A stretch of 61,905 nucleotides of DNA. It comes from Ectocarpus siliculosus (Eukaryota > Sar > Phaeophyceae > Ectocarpales > Ectocarpaceae). The first letter of the stretch is position 1. Every line of letters begins with the position of its first letter. Location of the stretch: positions 724,429 through 786,333 of the forward strand of contig FN649729.1 of NCBI GenBank assembly GCA_000310025.1, read 5' to 3'. Both the position numbers and the translations under genes were made by a program. The notes beneath the pieces were generated by a model. The model made no database searches, was not told the origin of the DNA, and saw nothing but the letters and a program-made list of their open reading frames with translations. This document shows positions 26,101 through 37,507 of this stretch, in pieces.

Positions 26101-26600
26101 ATGTCCATCTTAGTTTTCTATCACGGGCACATGGAAAACAACGTGTAACATCGTGAGAGGGTTCGGCAAGAAATTAAAATCTCTATCTTCGTATAGGTGT
26201 AGGCTTTAGCTTCAAAGGGGAGCAATCTACGCCTTGAACAATAGAGACAGAACTTGCAAGGAACATAATGTTTGTTGAACTGTTTCTGCTGGTCGCCCGT
26301 TGTACAGGTGGGAACATGGGGGTGAATGGTCGATTCATGCTTTTTGTGTTCGTGCCGAAGCATCGGGGATGCAAAGTGCCCATGCGTGTTGATGTGGCGT
26401 ATTCTTGCTATCTACTTGTTGATATATGCTGGCAAGGCGATCACGGCAAGCTGTTTGTTAATTAACACCATGATTGCTCTTGTATGTCGTTTGTGTTGAC
26501 TCTTTGTGCACCTCACCACCAAAAAGTCATATCTGTTCGCCATTTTCTCGTTTGTTTTGCCAGGTTCGCTGAAGACCCCAGGGCGCCATCGTTTGGATAG
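23191..26600 (+). CDS. SAP-domain protein of the SARNP/THO1/MOS11 type
   Basis: Exons 23191-23220, 23521-23679, 23924-25141, 25532-25974 and 26564-26600 (TAG) join in frame to 628 residues. The tiny first exon (MDEKNPLKMK) completes the SAP helix: LKMKVADLKAELGRRG then LSQTGLKFDLAQRLQ, residues about 7-40. SAP domains bind DNA or RNA. Four copies of the (K/R)xxERF-type motif that marks SARNP/Tho1 follow: MKDREERF (about 310), LMKRKERF (about 399), MLRRAERF (about 451) and MAKRQKRF (about 611). The last is created by the final splice, which ends the protein in FAEDPRAPSFG. SARNP works with TREX/UAP56 in mRNA export. At three times the usual length (about 210 in human), the excess is a long acidic, Ser/Thr-rich stretch, residues about 64-305. 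It starts head to head with PRMT5. Confidence 0.82.
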
Positions 26601-27716
26601 GGCTGTTGATAGTTGGTTCGACCGGGGAGAGTCGAAGGGTTGGACATGAATCGATGGGGCTGTTTTTTTCGCTAGGTTCGGTAAACGGACACCGAGGACT
26701 GTCCGATGTCCTTGCCGGCGTATGGGAGAACGTGGTTCCAAGATTGTGTCCAGAGACGCTCAACTTGTGAAGGAGCCTGGGGTAGGCGGGTGGGTGAATG
26801 GTTTCAACAGTGGTTGGGGGGAACGCTGTTCATATTGGTGAAAGTGGTGGGGTGGGACCCTTCCAAAGTCTACCACTGTGCGGCAGCCTTGCTCGAGCCG
26901 GTGAAGAGAAAAATATGGTAGGTCTCGAGAACTTTTTCGTGCGAGAATGTTCTGGCGTAGCAGTGTGCGGGGGGTGATTATGACGTTTGCTGCATCGGCA
27001 TACACCCCCCCCCCAACGTTTCGTCTCGAATGGCGAGAAATCGACCCCGGTCAAGAACAATTCACATGTATGTGACGGGAATTCACTTTTTCGTTGTGTT
27101 GGTTATTAGCCGACGGGGTCGTACGACGGTGGTGATCATGGCAGATCAAGGAGTGAAGACAAATATCTTGTTGAGTCGCATTGTTATTGCCTGAGACTTC
27201 ATCTTACGACGAGCTGGTAGGAGGCCTGGCCTGCGATTTTAAGAACGCCAAAGACAGAGCACGAGGATGAACATGCACAGACCCAGAGACGCTTGTCAAA
27301 CACACATTGGTTGTCAGGAGGTGTACGAGAATGCTACAAGAGAGGCAGTTGAACGTCAGTAACTTCCACCTGTGCCTGCGCGAGAAGAGCGAACGTGGCA
27401 ATAAGGCCTTTCAATCGAAAAACAAGGTTTGGTGGTTGGTGAAAGCGGGTACCCGGCGTTGTCAGACAGAACTCAACATAACGGGTGCGAATGGTAACAT
27501 CCCCGCTGCGCACCCTTTCAACAGTTCTGTTCACAAATCTCCAGACGAAAAACCCTTTGCTGTTGACCGAAGTCCCAGCCAAAGCAACGTGTGGGACACA
27601 CCGACTGCAAGCCCTGTCCAGGCCGTACACGAACCGTGGATCCCTGGCTGTGTTTTCCTGCAGCTCACGTCCGAACACCTGCGGCTGCAAACGACCCGAC
27701 TCCCAGCGCACCCTCT
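26601..27716. other. Convergent intergenic region, SARNP-like / kinesin
   Basis: Contains the 3' ends of two converging genes. ORFs present on both strands show no recognisable motif or coding bias. A short poly-C run occurs near 27006. Nothing else was seen. Confidence 0.5.
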
Positions 27717-30700
27717 TCAAGCTACCCCTGGGCCTTCATAATCGATTACATGAGCGTTTCTCGACCCAGATTTCAACAAGGAGCGAGCTACTCCCGCCAC
27801 CTCAGGGCAAAGGTCAACACGGCTTCCACTACCCCTACTAGCTTGTGGAATGGGGGCCTGACCGAGAGCAAACCAGTCTCCTCGGTGTACATGTCCTGAA
27901 TAGTCGACGCTAGAAGACCCGTGGTGTGATATTGGTGCATTCTCGCAGCCATTTCTTGACTGCTCCGATGATGTCTGGGTGGAATTCGGCGCGGGGCCGG
28001 AGAAGTCAAGGCTCTCGCCGTCCGCTAGCAGGTGTCTGAGAGCGCAGCGGAGCCGCCGTGCTTTATTTTCGAGTCGATTCCGCTCAAGGGCTTCGCTTTG
28101 CAGCCTTTGTTCCACACTGGGGATGGGTAGGGGGAGGGAGGATAGTGGAGTGTTCTCGATGTCATGTGTGAGTTTTCTGCACTTTCACAGACCCTCGCCA
28201 ATCCAACACAAGCATGATCGACGTATACAAAGACACCGGCGTAGTGTCGGTCCAGAGTGACGGGTGACGTAAGATTTTGGAGCAACTGTAGCGAGGGACT
28301 TAGCGGGCGGAGACAGGTCGGACACCTATTTAGGCAATCATGACGATGAGCGAGTGGTCCTTATGCTTTCTTAGCGTCTGTGATAACAGTCTATATAGGG
28401 AAGCAAAATAACCAGCGCTGCCGCAATGAGGCCCTTTAAAGCTTGGTCGTGCGTGCCCATCAACCGACGCACCTCGTTGTTTCTCGCAAAGCGGAGGATA
28501 GGGCTTCTCCTGCCTCCACCCACTGCTCCTCACACAGCTTGCGCGACTGTGTCAAGCGCTGCAAGATTTGCACCTTGTTGCGAGGAATGTGTTCAATTGT
28601 TTCTGATGCCACCTCCTCTAGTGTGCTGGATTCGTCTACCCTTGCTTGTCGACCGCGTCGGTCTACCTGTTTCTTGCGAGGAAATACGTGGAATACATCG
28701 GGTGGGTGCGGTAGATCAAGGGGGTAGGGGGGAAGGCACTCGGTGAGGTCAAGCGGAAGACGTGTGTGGCATGTTGTCCGGCGAGAACACGATATCGACA
28801 AACGCTCGCTGATGTAGGATGGGATTCAAGCAGCTTCGAAAAACATGTTGAGAGAAGACACATCCACAACAGCTCGGTAACTCTTGCAGGTGAAGCAGAG
28901 CACCGATCTGATCTCTCGCCATTGCTATTCCGCCGTTAAATCTCCCAATACACCAGAAAACCACTCTTTTTACGTTCCGACGTTCTCGCCAGCGCCGTCA
29001 CTTGTTGACCCTGTTGGCATTCCTTCGGGTATAGCGGTGATGTCACAACCAAAGTGACAAGGACCAGAGGGCTAAAACACGTGCACCCACCGGAGTAGCG
29101 TCGCTCGCGTGTCTCGCTCGCCTCAAAACCTGGGCCCCCTTCTGCCCGACCACCTCGAGCGTTCGCAAGGCTGCGCCGACCATTTCCCACGCCGTAGAGT
29201 CAGCCTCAATCGCTGAAGCTCCGCCCCTCGATTCCGGAATGCTTTCCGCGCTGTAGGAAGCTTTCGCCTTTTCAGGGCAGAATGCCCCCGCTCGTCCCTC
29301 GTCTCCCTCGTTACTTTCCGCTTCGTCTGTTTGTCCGTCCCCGCTGCTACCGGTGGCAACCGCAGGGGAGCATTTAGAACCGTTCCAGGTGCCGTTCTCT
29401 CTTGCGTCAGAGACAAAAGCCGACCCTCGGGACGTCGTTCCCCCGGGGGCTTCTTCACGCGCATGCACTTCTTCGGATGATTTGAGGTTTTTCATCAAGG
29501 GTGCAGCCGCAGCGGGGGCTTCCTGATCGGGCAACCGGTGGGCAGTTCTGCCAGAAGCTGCCTGTTTCCTAGCATGCTCCAGCTATTTGACGATGACGTA
29601 AATTGGAAGGGGGGGGGGAGGGGACACAAGCGGGTGGTGGCAGGAGGACCTGTTCGTAGAAAGTGGTCAAGTCAAAAGAGTAGTCGACACCTACCTCAAG
29701 TTTTTTGGGAAGCGTTCCGAGGAGTCCTGGATTGATATATCTAGAGTTGATCTGTACCCATCCGAAGGAAATACTCCATGTATCGCCTGGGTAAATTCTA
29801 TGAATACCACAGGGAACATTTGCTCGAACATGTGCGTTCCTCTGAAGAACTTGTGCTTAAATAGCACGTCGTCAACCGTGTGAAAATAGCGCGCTGCGAG
29901 CAGACGGCACCGTCGCTCTTCGCATGAACACCATGATATCTTCTTTCCTCTAGTCTCATCGGAACACGCTGCTCACCTCTTGCGCTAGGCGGGTAACGAC
30001 CATTTCATACCGACTCCGCTGCAACGCCTCTCTCTTGCAGAACTCCCTCTGCATGCTCGATAGCTGCGCTTGAAGCCTGTGTGGAGCGCATACAAGATAT
30101 CACGGAAAGAGAAGCAGCAGGTGTCGTGTGAATCCAATCGTCTCTGCAGATTATTTTCTTCAAGTTTCGAAAGGAGCCTTTTAATCAGGCTTCAGAAACA
30201 TCTTAGCACGGCTCAGCATTCGTCGCTCTGTCGGTGTCAACGTGCCTCTCTGTCCTTTCGCCCTGGTGTGCTTCTGGCCTGTACGCTTCGCGAGGCCGTC
30301 AACAAACGCAAGGGTCAACACAGCTACAAGCTCTTCGCCGTGTATGACGTCCCCTGTTTTCTAGGCCGTGCGAGCAGATCGTTGCTGACAATACCTGACG
30401 TACCGAGAATACCAAGCAAATCTACGTATCACAGAAGCCTCAGCTTGCATTTAGTGCTCACAAGTAGACAGCCCGCACGCTAAACAACGTAGGGTCGAGA
30501 AGGTATTCCTTGCCTTGCGGTAGCCTCCATCTCTTCGTGTTCCTCATGCCTCACCGGGTTGCTTTGCACTCGCATGCATCTCGACGCGAACACCAGCGTG
30601 GATAAGGTCTCAGCCTGAGAGATGACCACGGCGTGGTTAAGGGCAGACAGGAGCCCGAACAGCAGGCACAACCAGTCGGTCTCGCGTGTTATAGCACTTT

Positions 30701-33700
30701 GACACGAGAGTCTTGTCATAGACAACGCGACAAGCATACTCCTGGCCCGTTTCGGAAGTCCACTAGTCTGGAACACGTGCGGTATATCTACACAGTGTCG
30801 GCGCGGGAAGCACACGTTTGCGGCGGTCGTGATTTGTACCAACCTTCTTCTAAGCCTTCTCATTTGCACTACAACCTTTCGACTTGAGAGGGCGTGTACG
30901 TGAAAAATGTTTTTTTCCTTCCCACGTACACTACCCGCTTGCTGTTGAACCTGATACCTGGTTTTGCGGTGCTGGACCCACAGTAGCGACGAGGGCTGCG
31001 TTAGCGTCCCCCCCCAAGGAGTCAGCAAGGATCCGAGTAAGCTTACTATCCCTGAGCGAACGGTTACGAGGAGAAAATACGTTCCGTTCAATCGAAGTAC
31101 CCTATGGTGCTAGCGGCGATGGCTCATGTGTTGAGCACGTTCAGGCATTGTGCTGGGGGTAACTCGTGACCCACAAATGCATTGTTGTACAGCTTCACAA
31201 AAGCTGCCTTGGTTTTTGTAGGAATCGTAGCCTTGCTTCACCGCAGAGCATTCAAAACACGCAGGCGGCACGATGACGGAAAGAGCGCTTGCTTACCTGA
31301 AAGGAATGTGAGGTCGATCCAGCTCTGCCTGCCCGAGAGCAGCTACAACATTGCCAAGAGCGCTGAGCGACTGGTTGATGTACCCAGCTTCCCGCAAACG
31401 GTCTGCCTCAGGCTCTGCTTCAGCAGCAACGAGTGAAAAGCACCAAGCACGTAAGTCGGGGTTCTTTGGGTCTTACTATTGCCCACTTGTCCAATTCTCC
31501 GCCATTTTGGCAGACACAGGTAACGCTTGCGGGTTTCCAATTTACCTTCTCCGGCGTAAATGCTTGATGTCCTCCCCCTCTCCGACCCCGCCAGGTCAAC
31601 CAACATCAGTTTCGACTTGCCCCTGCTCCCAGCATGTTGCCTTGCCGCGTTCGCCACGTCTGTCTCCGGGTCTGTCGAGAAGAGTCCGATCCCGCCGTGC
31701 TGGTCTAATGAAACCGTTAGGACGGTGTGACTGCGCGACGAGATATCGTTTTTCGCCGTTCGGGAGGTTGTGCGCTGCTGCAGGCCTAGGTTGATCAGCT
31801 CCGCGGCCTGCCAGATGGTAGTACGGTTAAAGATGCATGTTGTTGTTGATGTTGTGGTGGCGGTGTGGTGGTTGCTTAAGCAAGGGCACAACGCTCTCCT
31901 GCCCGACCGAACCTAGGTAGAGTGCTAACCACGTTGCTGTTGCGTTCACATTGCAAACCTTCCCGATCGCTGCTCAGTACCTTCTAATCATCCGTATCGC
32001 TGTTTACACACTGATTCGACTTCACGGTCGACGAGAGAAGGAACGGCTGAATCCCTGTCATGATTCATAAACAAGGAAGCGCCGCAGAAGAAGATGGCGG
32101 ACACAATAAACGCTTCTGTGTGGTTTCCCTCCTTCACGACCTCGGCTGGTTCGTCCAAATATACCAAAATATGTAAAAATTGACGTCCGGAATTGACGTA
32201 TAATAGCACACAAGACACACCGAGAAGGAGAAACCCTACTTACCTCTGTTGAGAAATGAAAAGTTGGGGACAATAAGTGGAGGTGGGGAATATAGGGAAG
32301 TTCACAAATTGACGCAGGTCCATCGAAGCGGAGGCCGTGAGCATGGGAAAGTACCATTCTTTCAACGCCTGGACAAACCTCTTCGTGCGATCGCACAGAG
32401 TACTCCCGTAGCCCTTCCACATAGAATCCCAGGGAAGGATTCTCCCGAATGATGAGTCCGTTGCTCTCCCCCCCAAACGGCGCCGTTGGAGTCAGGAGAT
32501 CCTGTGGCACAGGTGATGACACATCTGTTGGAGTGTTGCATTCACACTAGCCTAAAGACCTCTAGAGACTTTGCCATTGATGCTTTGAAGTATTGAAGTT
32601 TGAACCCGTTCGTAGTTGCGACTCAAGGTATGTATAAGGAAAAACGATATTTACAGCCTAGCTAGCGTCGTAATCATCTTGGGTTGGGCTACTCTGGTCA
32701 GCTTCGAAGCCGCCAACCAAGCTACAGCACAATTCGTAAGGTGTATCGTTGGCGTTCGTGGCGCATGAGGGTATCAAGAGAGAAAACAATCGGAGGATAG
32801 CCGTAGATGTTTATCTTTGCACGCTGATGACCATTCAAGTGTACCGTACGTCCGTACCTGCACCGTCTCATTGTAGATCTGGAGGAGAGACACCTTGACC
32901 TTCACCGAGACGTCTGCTACTGACCCACGATCTGACGAAACCGATGACCCTTGCACGTGCTCAAACACTCGGGAGAGGGCACGAGGGATTATTCCAGGAG
33001 CTGTTTGGTTATGCGAGGAGATCTGGGCACCATTCATCGTTCCGCACTCCCGGAAGGGAGGTTCTCTATCCTTAGTATCTCCGAGTCCTCTCTTGCCCAA
33101 TTCCGCCTCGGAGAGATCAACGCCTCGAAGAACGCCCATGGAATGCGACTTCCCTGATGCCGTCTGGCCATATGCCATGATGAGGCCATTGAACCCCGTC
33201 AAGCAGCCGTCTACTACTGGTGCAGCGAGGCTGGTTGGAGAATGGACGCCAGTACAGTAGTGTGTTCCGGTTGGCGGGATGGAAGAGGTCGTCCAGTTAA
33301 TTCCAAATAGTACGGTGTGTCTTGGGTGTACACGCTGTATGCATGAGTTTGCTGGCATTCTTCGTTTTTGTAAGTCTCAACACCACAGTAGTCTATGTGG
33401 TGCGGCATGTACCGTACGGGCCCGCAACTACGACGCAGAGGATCACATCGAAACATAAGATGCACAGGGTGAAGACACACAGCTCGGCGTTGTATCCGTC
33501 GCTAACTCTATTCAACAACCTGTGCACCACGGTGGCGATGAACTATGTACATACCGTGTAGAGCCTGACCCGACATTGACGTCGCGAGCCTGTACTCTAG
33601 CCTACATAGACTAAAGACCATACAGTATACCTCAACGTTTCAGAATATTGGCTAGACTTACGTGGCTACAGGTTCCACTTACCTTTGGTACAATTCGTGT

Positions 33701-33918
33701 TGTTGGCACGTTGCGTCGAAAGCGTAATCGAAAGGGAAGCTGCGCTGTCTCCCACTGGCTATCAGGTCCACACACCCCTGTCTCGAGATCTGCACGGCAG
33801 GTCGGTACCCGCCGGATCTTTTCTGATAGTCAACCTCCGACACGAATGGCGGACGTATCCGCACCCCAACACGTATCCGAGAGCTCCGGCCAGTCGATCG
33901 AGTGAGTTTTTCATTATG
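27717..33918 (-). CDS. Kinesin motor protein with C-terminal coiled coil (5' end missing)
   Basis: Reverse-strand exons: 33918-33683, 33230-32858, 32501-32379, 31807-31546, 31417-31297, 31051-30958, 30614-30555, 30076-29977, 29561-29091, 28666-28473 and 28116-27717 (stop). The first seven join in phase into a full motor: IRVGVRIRPP, P-loop GQTASGKS (about residue 100), IYNETVQDLL, switch I NDISSRSH, switch II LVDLAGSER, INQSLSALGNVV, HIPFRDSKLTRIL and ETLSTLVFASR. Kinesins hydrolyse ATP to move on microtubules. VATVGPAP after the SKLT helix recalls the IGPSP of armadillo-repeat (ARK-type) kinesins, but no armadillo repeats are seen, so the subfamily is open. The tail is Glu/Gln/Arg-rich and probably coiled coil. 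Phase 0 at 30555 against phase 2 at 30076 implies one unfound exon. The start codon is not identified; the first listed exon begins at an acceptor beside an assembly gap. Confidence 0.85.
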
Positions 33919-34107
33919 CTGTGCAGGTTTTAGCTCCTCCGAAGCTGCGCTTTGCCCGTCGAAAGGACTGCTGCCGCCCGCGCTGCGACACGTAGAACGA
34001 GACCTCGATCGTGTGATGACTCGCCGTCTGGGCGGCAAACTTCGGCACCGAGAATGAAGCACGTCGCGCTCTCGGCCGTTCCAGGACCTCCGGGACGCTC
34101 CTCGTTG

Positions 34108-34574
34108 AGTGCTACAGGAAGAGAAAGTACCGGCTGGGGATGCCATAGTCCTCTTTGTCCTTTGTCCATGTATCCAGGATCGGCCCAACAGGATCTGAGA
34201 CACATGATGTGACGTGCAGAGAAAAGATGTACCGCCGAAGCGCCCCCCCCCCCCCCCATGTTTTGCCGAATCCCGCCCCTTTTGGGGAANNNNNNNNNNN
34301 NNNNNNNNNNNNNNNNNNNNNNNNNNNNNNNNNNNNNNNNNNNNNNNNNNNNNNNNNNNNNNNNNNNNNNNNNNNNNNNNNNNNNNNNNATAAGTGTTAC
34401 AGGAAGGAAAAGTTCCGGTTGGGGATTCCTTTTTTTTTTTTTTCCTTTGTCCATTTTTCCAGTTTTGGCCCAACAGGTTTTGAGACCCATGATGTGACGG
34501 GCAGGGAAAAGATGTCCCCCCGAAGCCCCCCCCCCCCCCCCCATGTTTGCCAGATTCGCGCCCCTTCTGGGCAA
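34108..34574. repeat. Duplicated segment of about 180 bp flanking an assembly gap
   Basis: 34108-34289 and 34392-34574 are diverged copies in the same direction. They share AGTG-TACAGGAA, TTTGTCCAT-TTCCAG, GGCCCAACAGG, CATGATGTGACG and a poly-C run followed by CATGTTT-GCC. The 100-N gap sits exactly between them, so the true copy number is unknown. Confidence 0.75.
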
Positions 34575-35177
34575 GCAACAAGCAACAACGAAACACAACA
34601 CAGCTGCAGCAAGGAGCTGTGTGGAGAGCAGCAGACAGCAGTTGGGGAGTGAGAGGGGCTGTGATGACCGAGCCGGCAGCTCGTTCGGTGATTGATGACA
34701 AGAAGAGGTGCGGTTGCAAGTGCTCTCAGATATAGATGTGTTGCAGTGATGTGCACAGCAGTGATGTGTTGTTTCGGAAGTCGGTGCAGCGCAGCGGTGT
34801 TCCTGCTGCTGTGGGTACGTCGCTGTTTTCCTTGACTTGTCGGAAACCAAGAGGGTAGAGGTAGGTGGTGGCGGAAAGAGACAACTGTTGGCTTTTGTTC
34901 TGCCTTGTGTTTAAGTTGAGCGGAATGCTAGCTGGCAGACAACACGGATGAAAACCCATGAGAATGAAGTATTTTGTTCCTGCTGACCAACGCTGGTGCG
35001 CTTGTCGGAGTTGCTCTCAGGTGCTCGGCCACCTGTCGTACCCTTCACCATGCGATGCTGTATCAGATATTGGTCGCTATATTGGTCGCTAGCCAAAACC
35101 GGTGTCTCTTCTTTGGGCCTGTTCCACACGTGGAGTTTTCCACTGGACGTACTACATACCTGCACATACCGCCGTAT

Positions 35178-35390
35178 GTTGCGTAAGATATCATACCCTC
35201 CGGACCGATTTTCAAAGCCCCTTTACTCCACGACGAAGAGGATGCCGACATTGAAGTAGGAAGTACGTTTTCGAAAAGCTCTCGACGAGACGGTTCCAAC
35301 GCCGCCATTTTTGGCACCGTCACTGCTCTTCTTGCCGAGATATCGAGCTTCGAAAATTGGTCCCGGGGGTGTGGTACGTTGCGTAAGATA
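35178..35390. mobile_element. MITE-like element, copy 1
   Basis: Inverted ends: GTTGCGTAAGATATCATACC on the left against the reverse complement of GGTGTGGTACGTTGCGTAAG on the right, followed inward by GGACCGATTTTCAAAG / CTTCGAAAATTGGTCC. The interior words GCCGCCATTTTTGGCACCG and CGACGAGACGGTTCCAACG are shared with the other four copies. No transposase is present. Confidence 0.7.
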
Positions 35391-35645
35391 CCACTCCCCC
35401 TTGATCGATTTTCAAACGTCGACTGCTCTATCTATGGATACATGCACTCCACGACGAAAATAATGCCTATGCCTAGATGAATTTCTGAGTCAATTGGGAC
35501 CTTTCGAAGAGCTCCAACGCCGTCATTATCGGCATCGCCATTGTTGTTGCTGCAGAGTAATCGAGCGTTGAAGATCACTCTGGGTTGCTGCAGACTGCAG
35601 AGTACTCGAGCTGTGAAGATCCGTGGTGGGTGTGGGGTATCCAAT
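35378..35645. mobile_element. MITE-like element, copy 2 (degenerate, abutting copy 1)
   Basis: Starts with the GTTGCGTAAGATACCACTCC end and GATCGATTTTCAAACG, then CTCCACGACGAAAATAATGCC and CTCCAACGCCGTCATTATCGG. It ends near GGTGGGTGTGGGGTATCC. It overlaps the last bases of copy 1 and is more diverged. Confidence 0.55.
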
Positions 35646-36009
35646 GCAATCAACGGGATGTATGTACCTACCTTGCGCGCCCGTTTGTACCACTTGACAG
35701 CTCACGGAGTCTGGAAAGAGTAGCGAAAAAGCTGCTGTTTAAAACGCCTCTAAAAATATGGATACATGAGACATGATGGAAAACATAAAGGTATTGCGGT
35801 CTTTGGAAAAAATAGAGCTATTGCGGCCTCTTAGGCCATTTCTTGCGGTTCTTTTTTCGCAGATCTTTTTTCCCCCCTTTCGGACAACCCAGAAAGGGAT
35901 CTACAAAAAAGATGACCCCCTTCTTACGGTGTTGGTCGATCCTTTTTTCACCCAACCAAAAAAAAACAGACTCTGCAACGGCTGCTGTCACACATACATG
36001 CACCTTCCC

Positions 36010-36640
36010 ACCGAAGTGGTTTTTCGGTGATATCTCCTCACAGAGTGAAGCAGCGCCTACTGTAAAGCTATCCCTCGCGAGCTGTGTGTATGGTCCGTCT
36101 TGGGTGGCGGCTGACAGAGACCACAGGGCGATAGGAGGCACGGGAATGGAGGTGCCGAGAGTCGACAGCACGCTGAAAAAATGCCCACCGCGCCAGCAAC
36201 CATTTTTTTTGCTCTTGTGCCCCTATCAAAACTTTGGTTTACCGGTACTCCCTCGCCACCCACTCTAGCAACAGCGATGGCAAAGGTATGCGCCACGAGC
36301 TGTGTGTATGGTCCGTCTTGTGTGGTGGCTGACACAGACCAGGAGGCTATAGGACGTTCAGAAATTGTGAGCGCGAGAGTGGTGGACAAGCGGGAAAAAT
36401 GATCCGCCGCATCTTCAAGCAACTTTTTTCGCTCTTTTGCCCGTGTCGCAACTTTGGTTTGTTTGCCAGTACTCCCTCGCCACCCACTCAAGCAACAGCG
36501 ATGATAAAGGCATGCGCCACGAGCTGTGCGTATGGTTCGTCTTGTGTGATGATTGATACAGACCAGGAGGCTATAGGACGCCCAAAAGTTGGGTTCGCAA
36601 GGTTGACAGTACACGAAAAATGACCCACCGCTGCTGCGTC
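36010..36640. repeat. Tandem repeat, about 220 bp x 3
   Basis: The word GCTGTG(T/C)GTATGGT(C/T)CGTCTT starts at 36081, 36299 and 36523. Each unit also has CCCTCGCCACCCACTC, AAGG-ATGCGCCACGA and AAAATG-CC-CCGC. The open frames across the units differ in length and have no family motif, so I read this as non-coding satellite-like DNA. Confidence 0.8.
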
Positions 36641-36849
36641 CAGGCTCTCTCGGTTTGTTTGCCTCTTGTTTGCCGCACACATCGGGTTGTTGTCCACCTG
36701 GTCCAGCCCACTGACAAAACATTGGCTACCGCCGGTGCCACCGACTCTGTACCAGCCAGCAACATGACACAACTCGTGTGACCACCGTTAGACTTTGCGG
36801 TGGGCCGTCGAGAGATTCAAGTTTCTAGGTACGAGTGATGTGGTTGTGA

Positions 36850-37050
36850 CCAAAAAAAGACAACAGTTTTGGACAGCCTCCACTTGTCCAAAACTGCCCC
36901 AAAAAAAGACAGGATGGGCTGTCCAAAACGGGTTGTCTTTTTCTGGCGATCTTTTTTTGAGGAAAAAAGACATTGTAAGAAGACCTTCTACGGCCAGTTG
37001 TCTTTTTTTGAGAAGGAAAAAAGAAAAAGATCATAAAAAAAGACAACCGC
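36850..37050. repeat. Cluster of inverted AAAAAAAGACAAC motifs
   Basis: AAAAAAAGACAAC at about 36852 and AAAAAAAGACAACC at about 37036 face GGTTGTCTTTTT at about 36930 and AGTTGTCTTTTTTTGAG at about 36997. A nested GTTTTGGACA / TGTCCAAAAC hairpin lies at about 36866-36893. It resembles overlapping foldback elements. Confidence 0.5.
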
Positions 37051-37189
37051 AAGAAATGGCCTTAGACATTATTACGAAGTTGGCACAGGCTGGACTCGAA
37101 CCAGCCACTTGACGACCACGGAGGCCGTCGCCTTTGTCGCGTACCTCGCCTCTACCCTGCTAACTCCCTCCCCCCGCCCCTGCCCCCCC

Positions 37190-37450
37190 CCCTCTCTCTC
37201 TCTGTGTCTCTGTCTCTCTCTCTCGCTCATGTCTCTGTCTCCCTCCCTGTCTCTCTCTCTCTCTCCCTCTCTCTCCCTCTCTCTCTAACTCTCGGGGTCT
37301 CTGTCTGTCTGTCTGTCTGTCTCTCCCTCTTTCTCTGTCTGCCTGCCTGTCTGTCTGTCTCTCTCCCTCTTTCTCTGTCTGTCTGCCTGCCTGTCTGTCT
37401 GTCTGTCTCTCTCTCTCTCTGTCTCTCTCTCTCTCTCGGGGTCTCTCTCT
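37190..37450 (+). repeat. CT/CTGT microsatellite
   Basis: TCTC, GTCT and GCCT runs over about 260 bases immediately before the first recognised exon of the methyltransferase-like gene (37508). It is the same kind of sequence as 12757-12910 on the other strand. Confidence 0.9.
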
Positions 37451-37507
37451 CTGTCGCTCGTCCGTGTTCTCCTCCCTCCCCTTGCGTCTTACCTTGAAGG
37501 TTTTCAG

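Larger units (their letters stand above)
33919..37507. other. Repeat-rich intergenic region with assembly gap
   Basis: Lies between the 5' ends of the divergent kinesin and methyltransferase-like genes and should hold the missing first exons of both, which I could not identify. Contents: a duplicated segment around the gap 34290-34389, two MITE copies at 35178-35645, a triple tandem repeat at 36010-36640, an AAAGACAAC-rich inverted-repeat cluster at 36850-37050, a tRNA-like stretch at 37078-37150 and a CT/CTGT microsatellite at 37190-37450. Confidence 0.6.

Noticed and set aside
33679-34719. Long reverse-strand open frame running through the N gap into kinesin
   Set aside because: It crosses 100 N and repeat sequence; only the part from 33918 on is kinesin-like and starts at a good acceptor.
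37078-37150. tRNA-like sequence on the reverse strand with a perfect T-arm-like GCTGGTTCGAGTCCAGC
   Set aside because: The D-arm region is only approximate and the 7-base acceptor strands do not pair (CTGTGCC has no partner upstream). More likely a tRNA-derived repeat than a gene.
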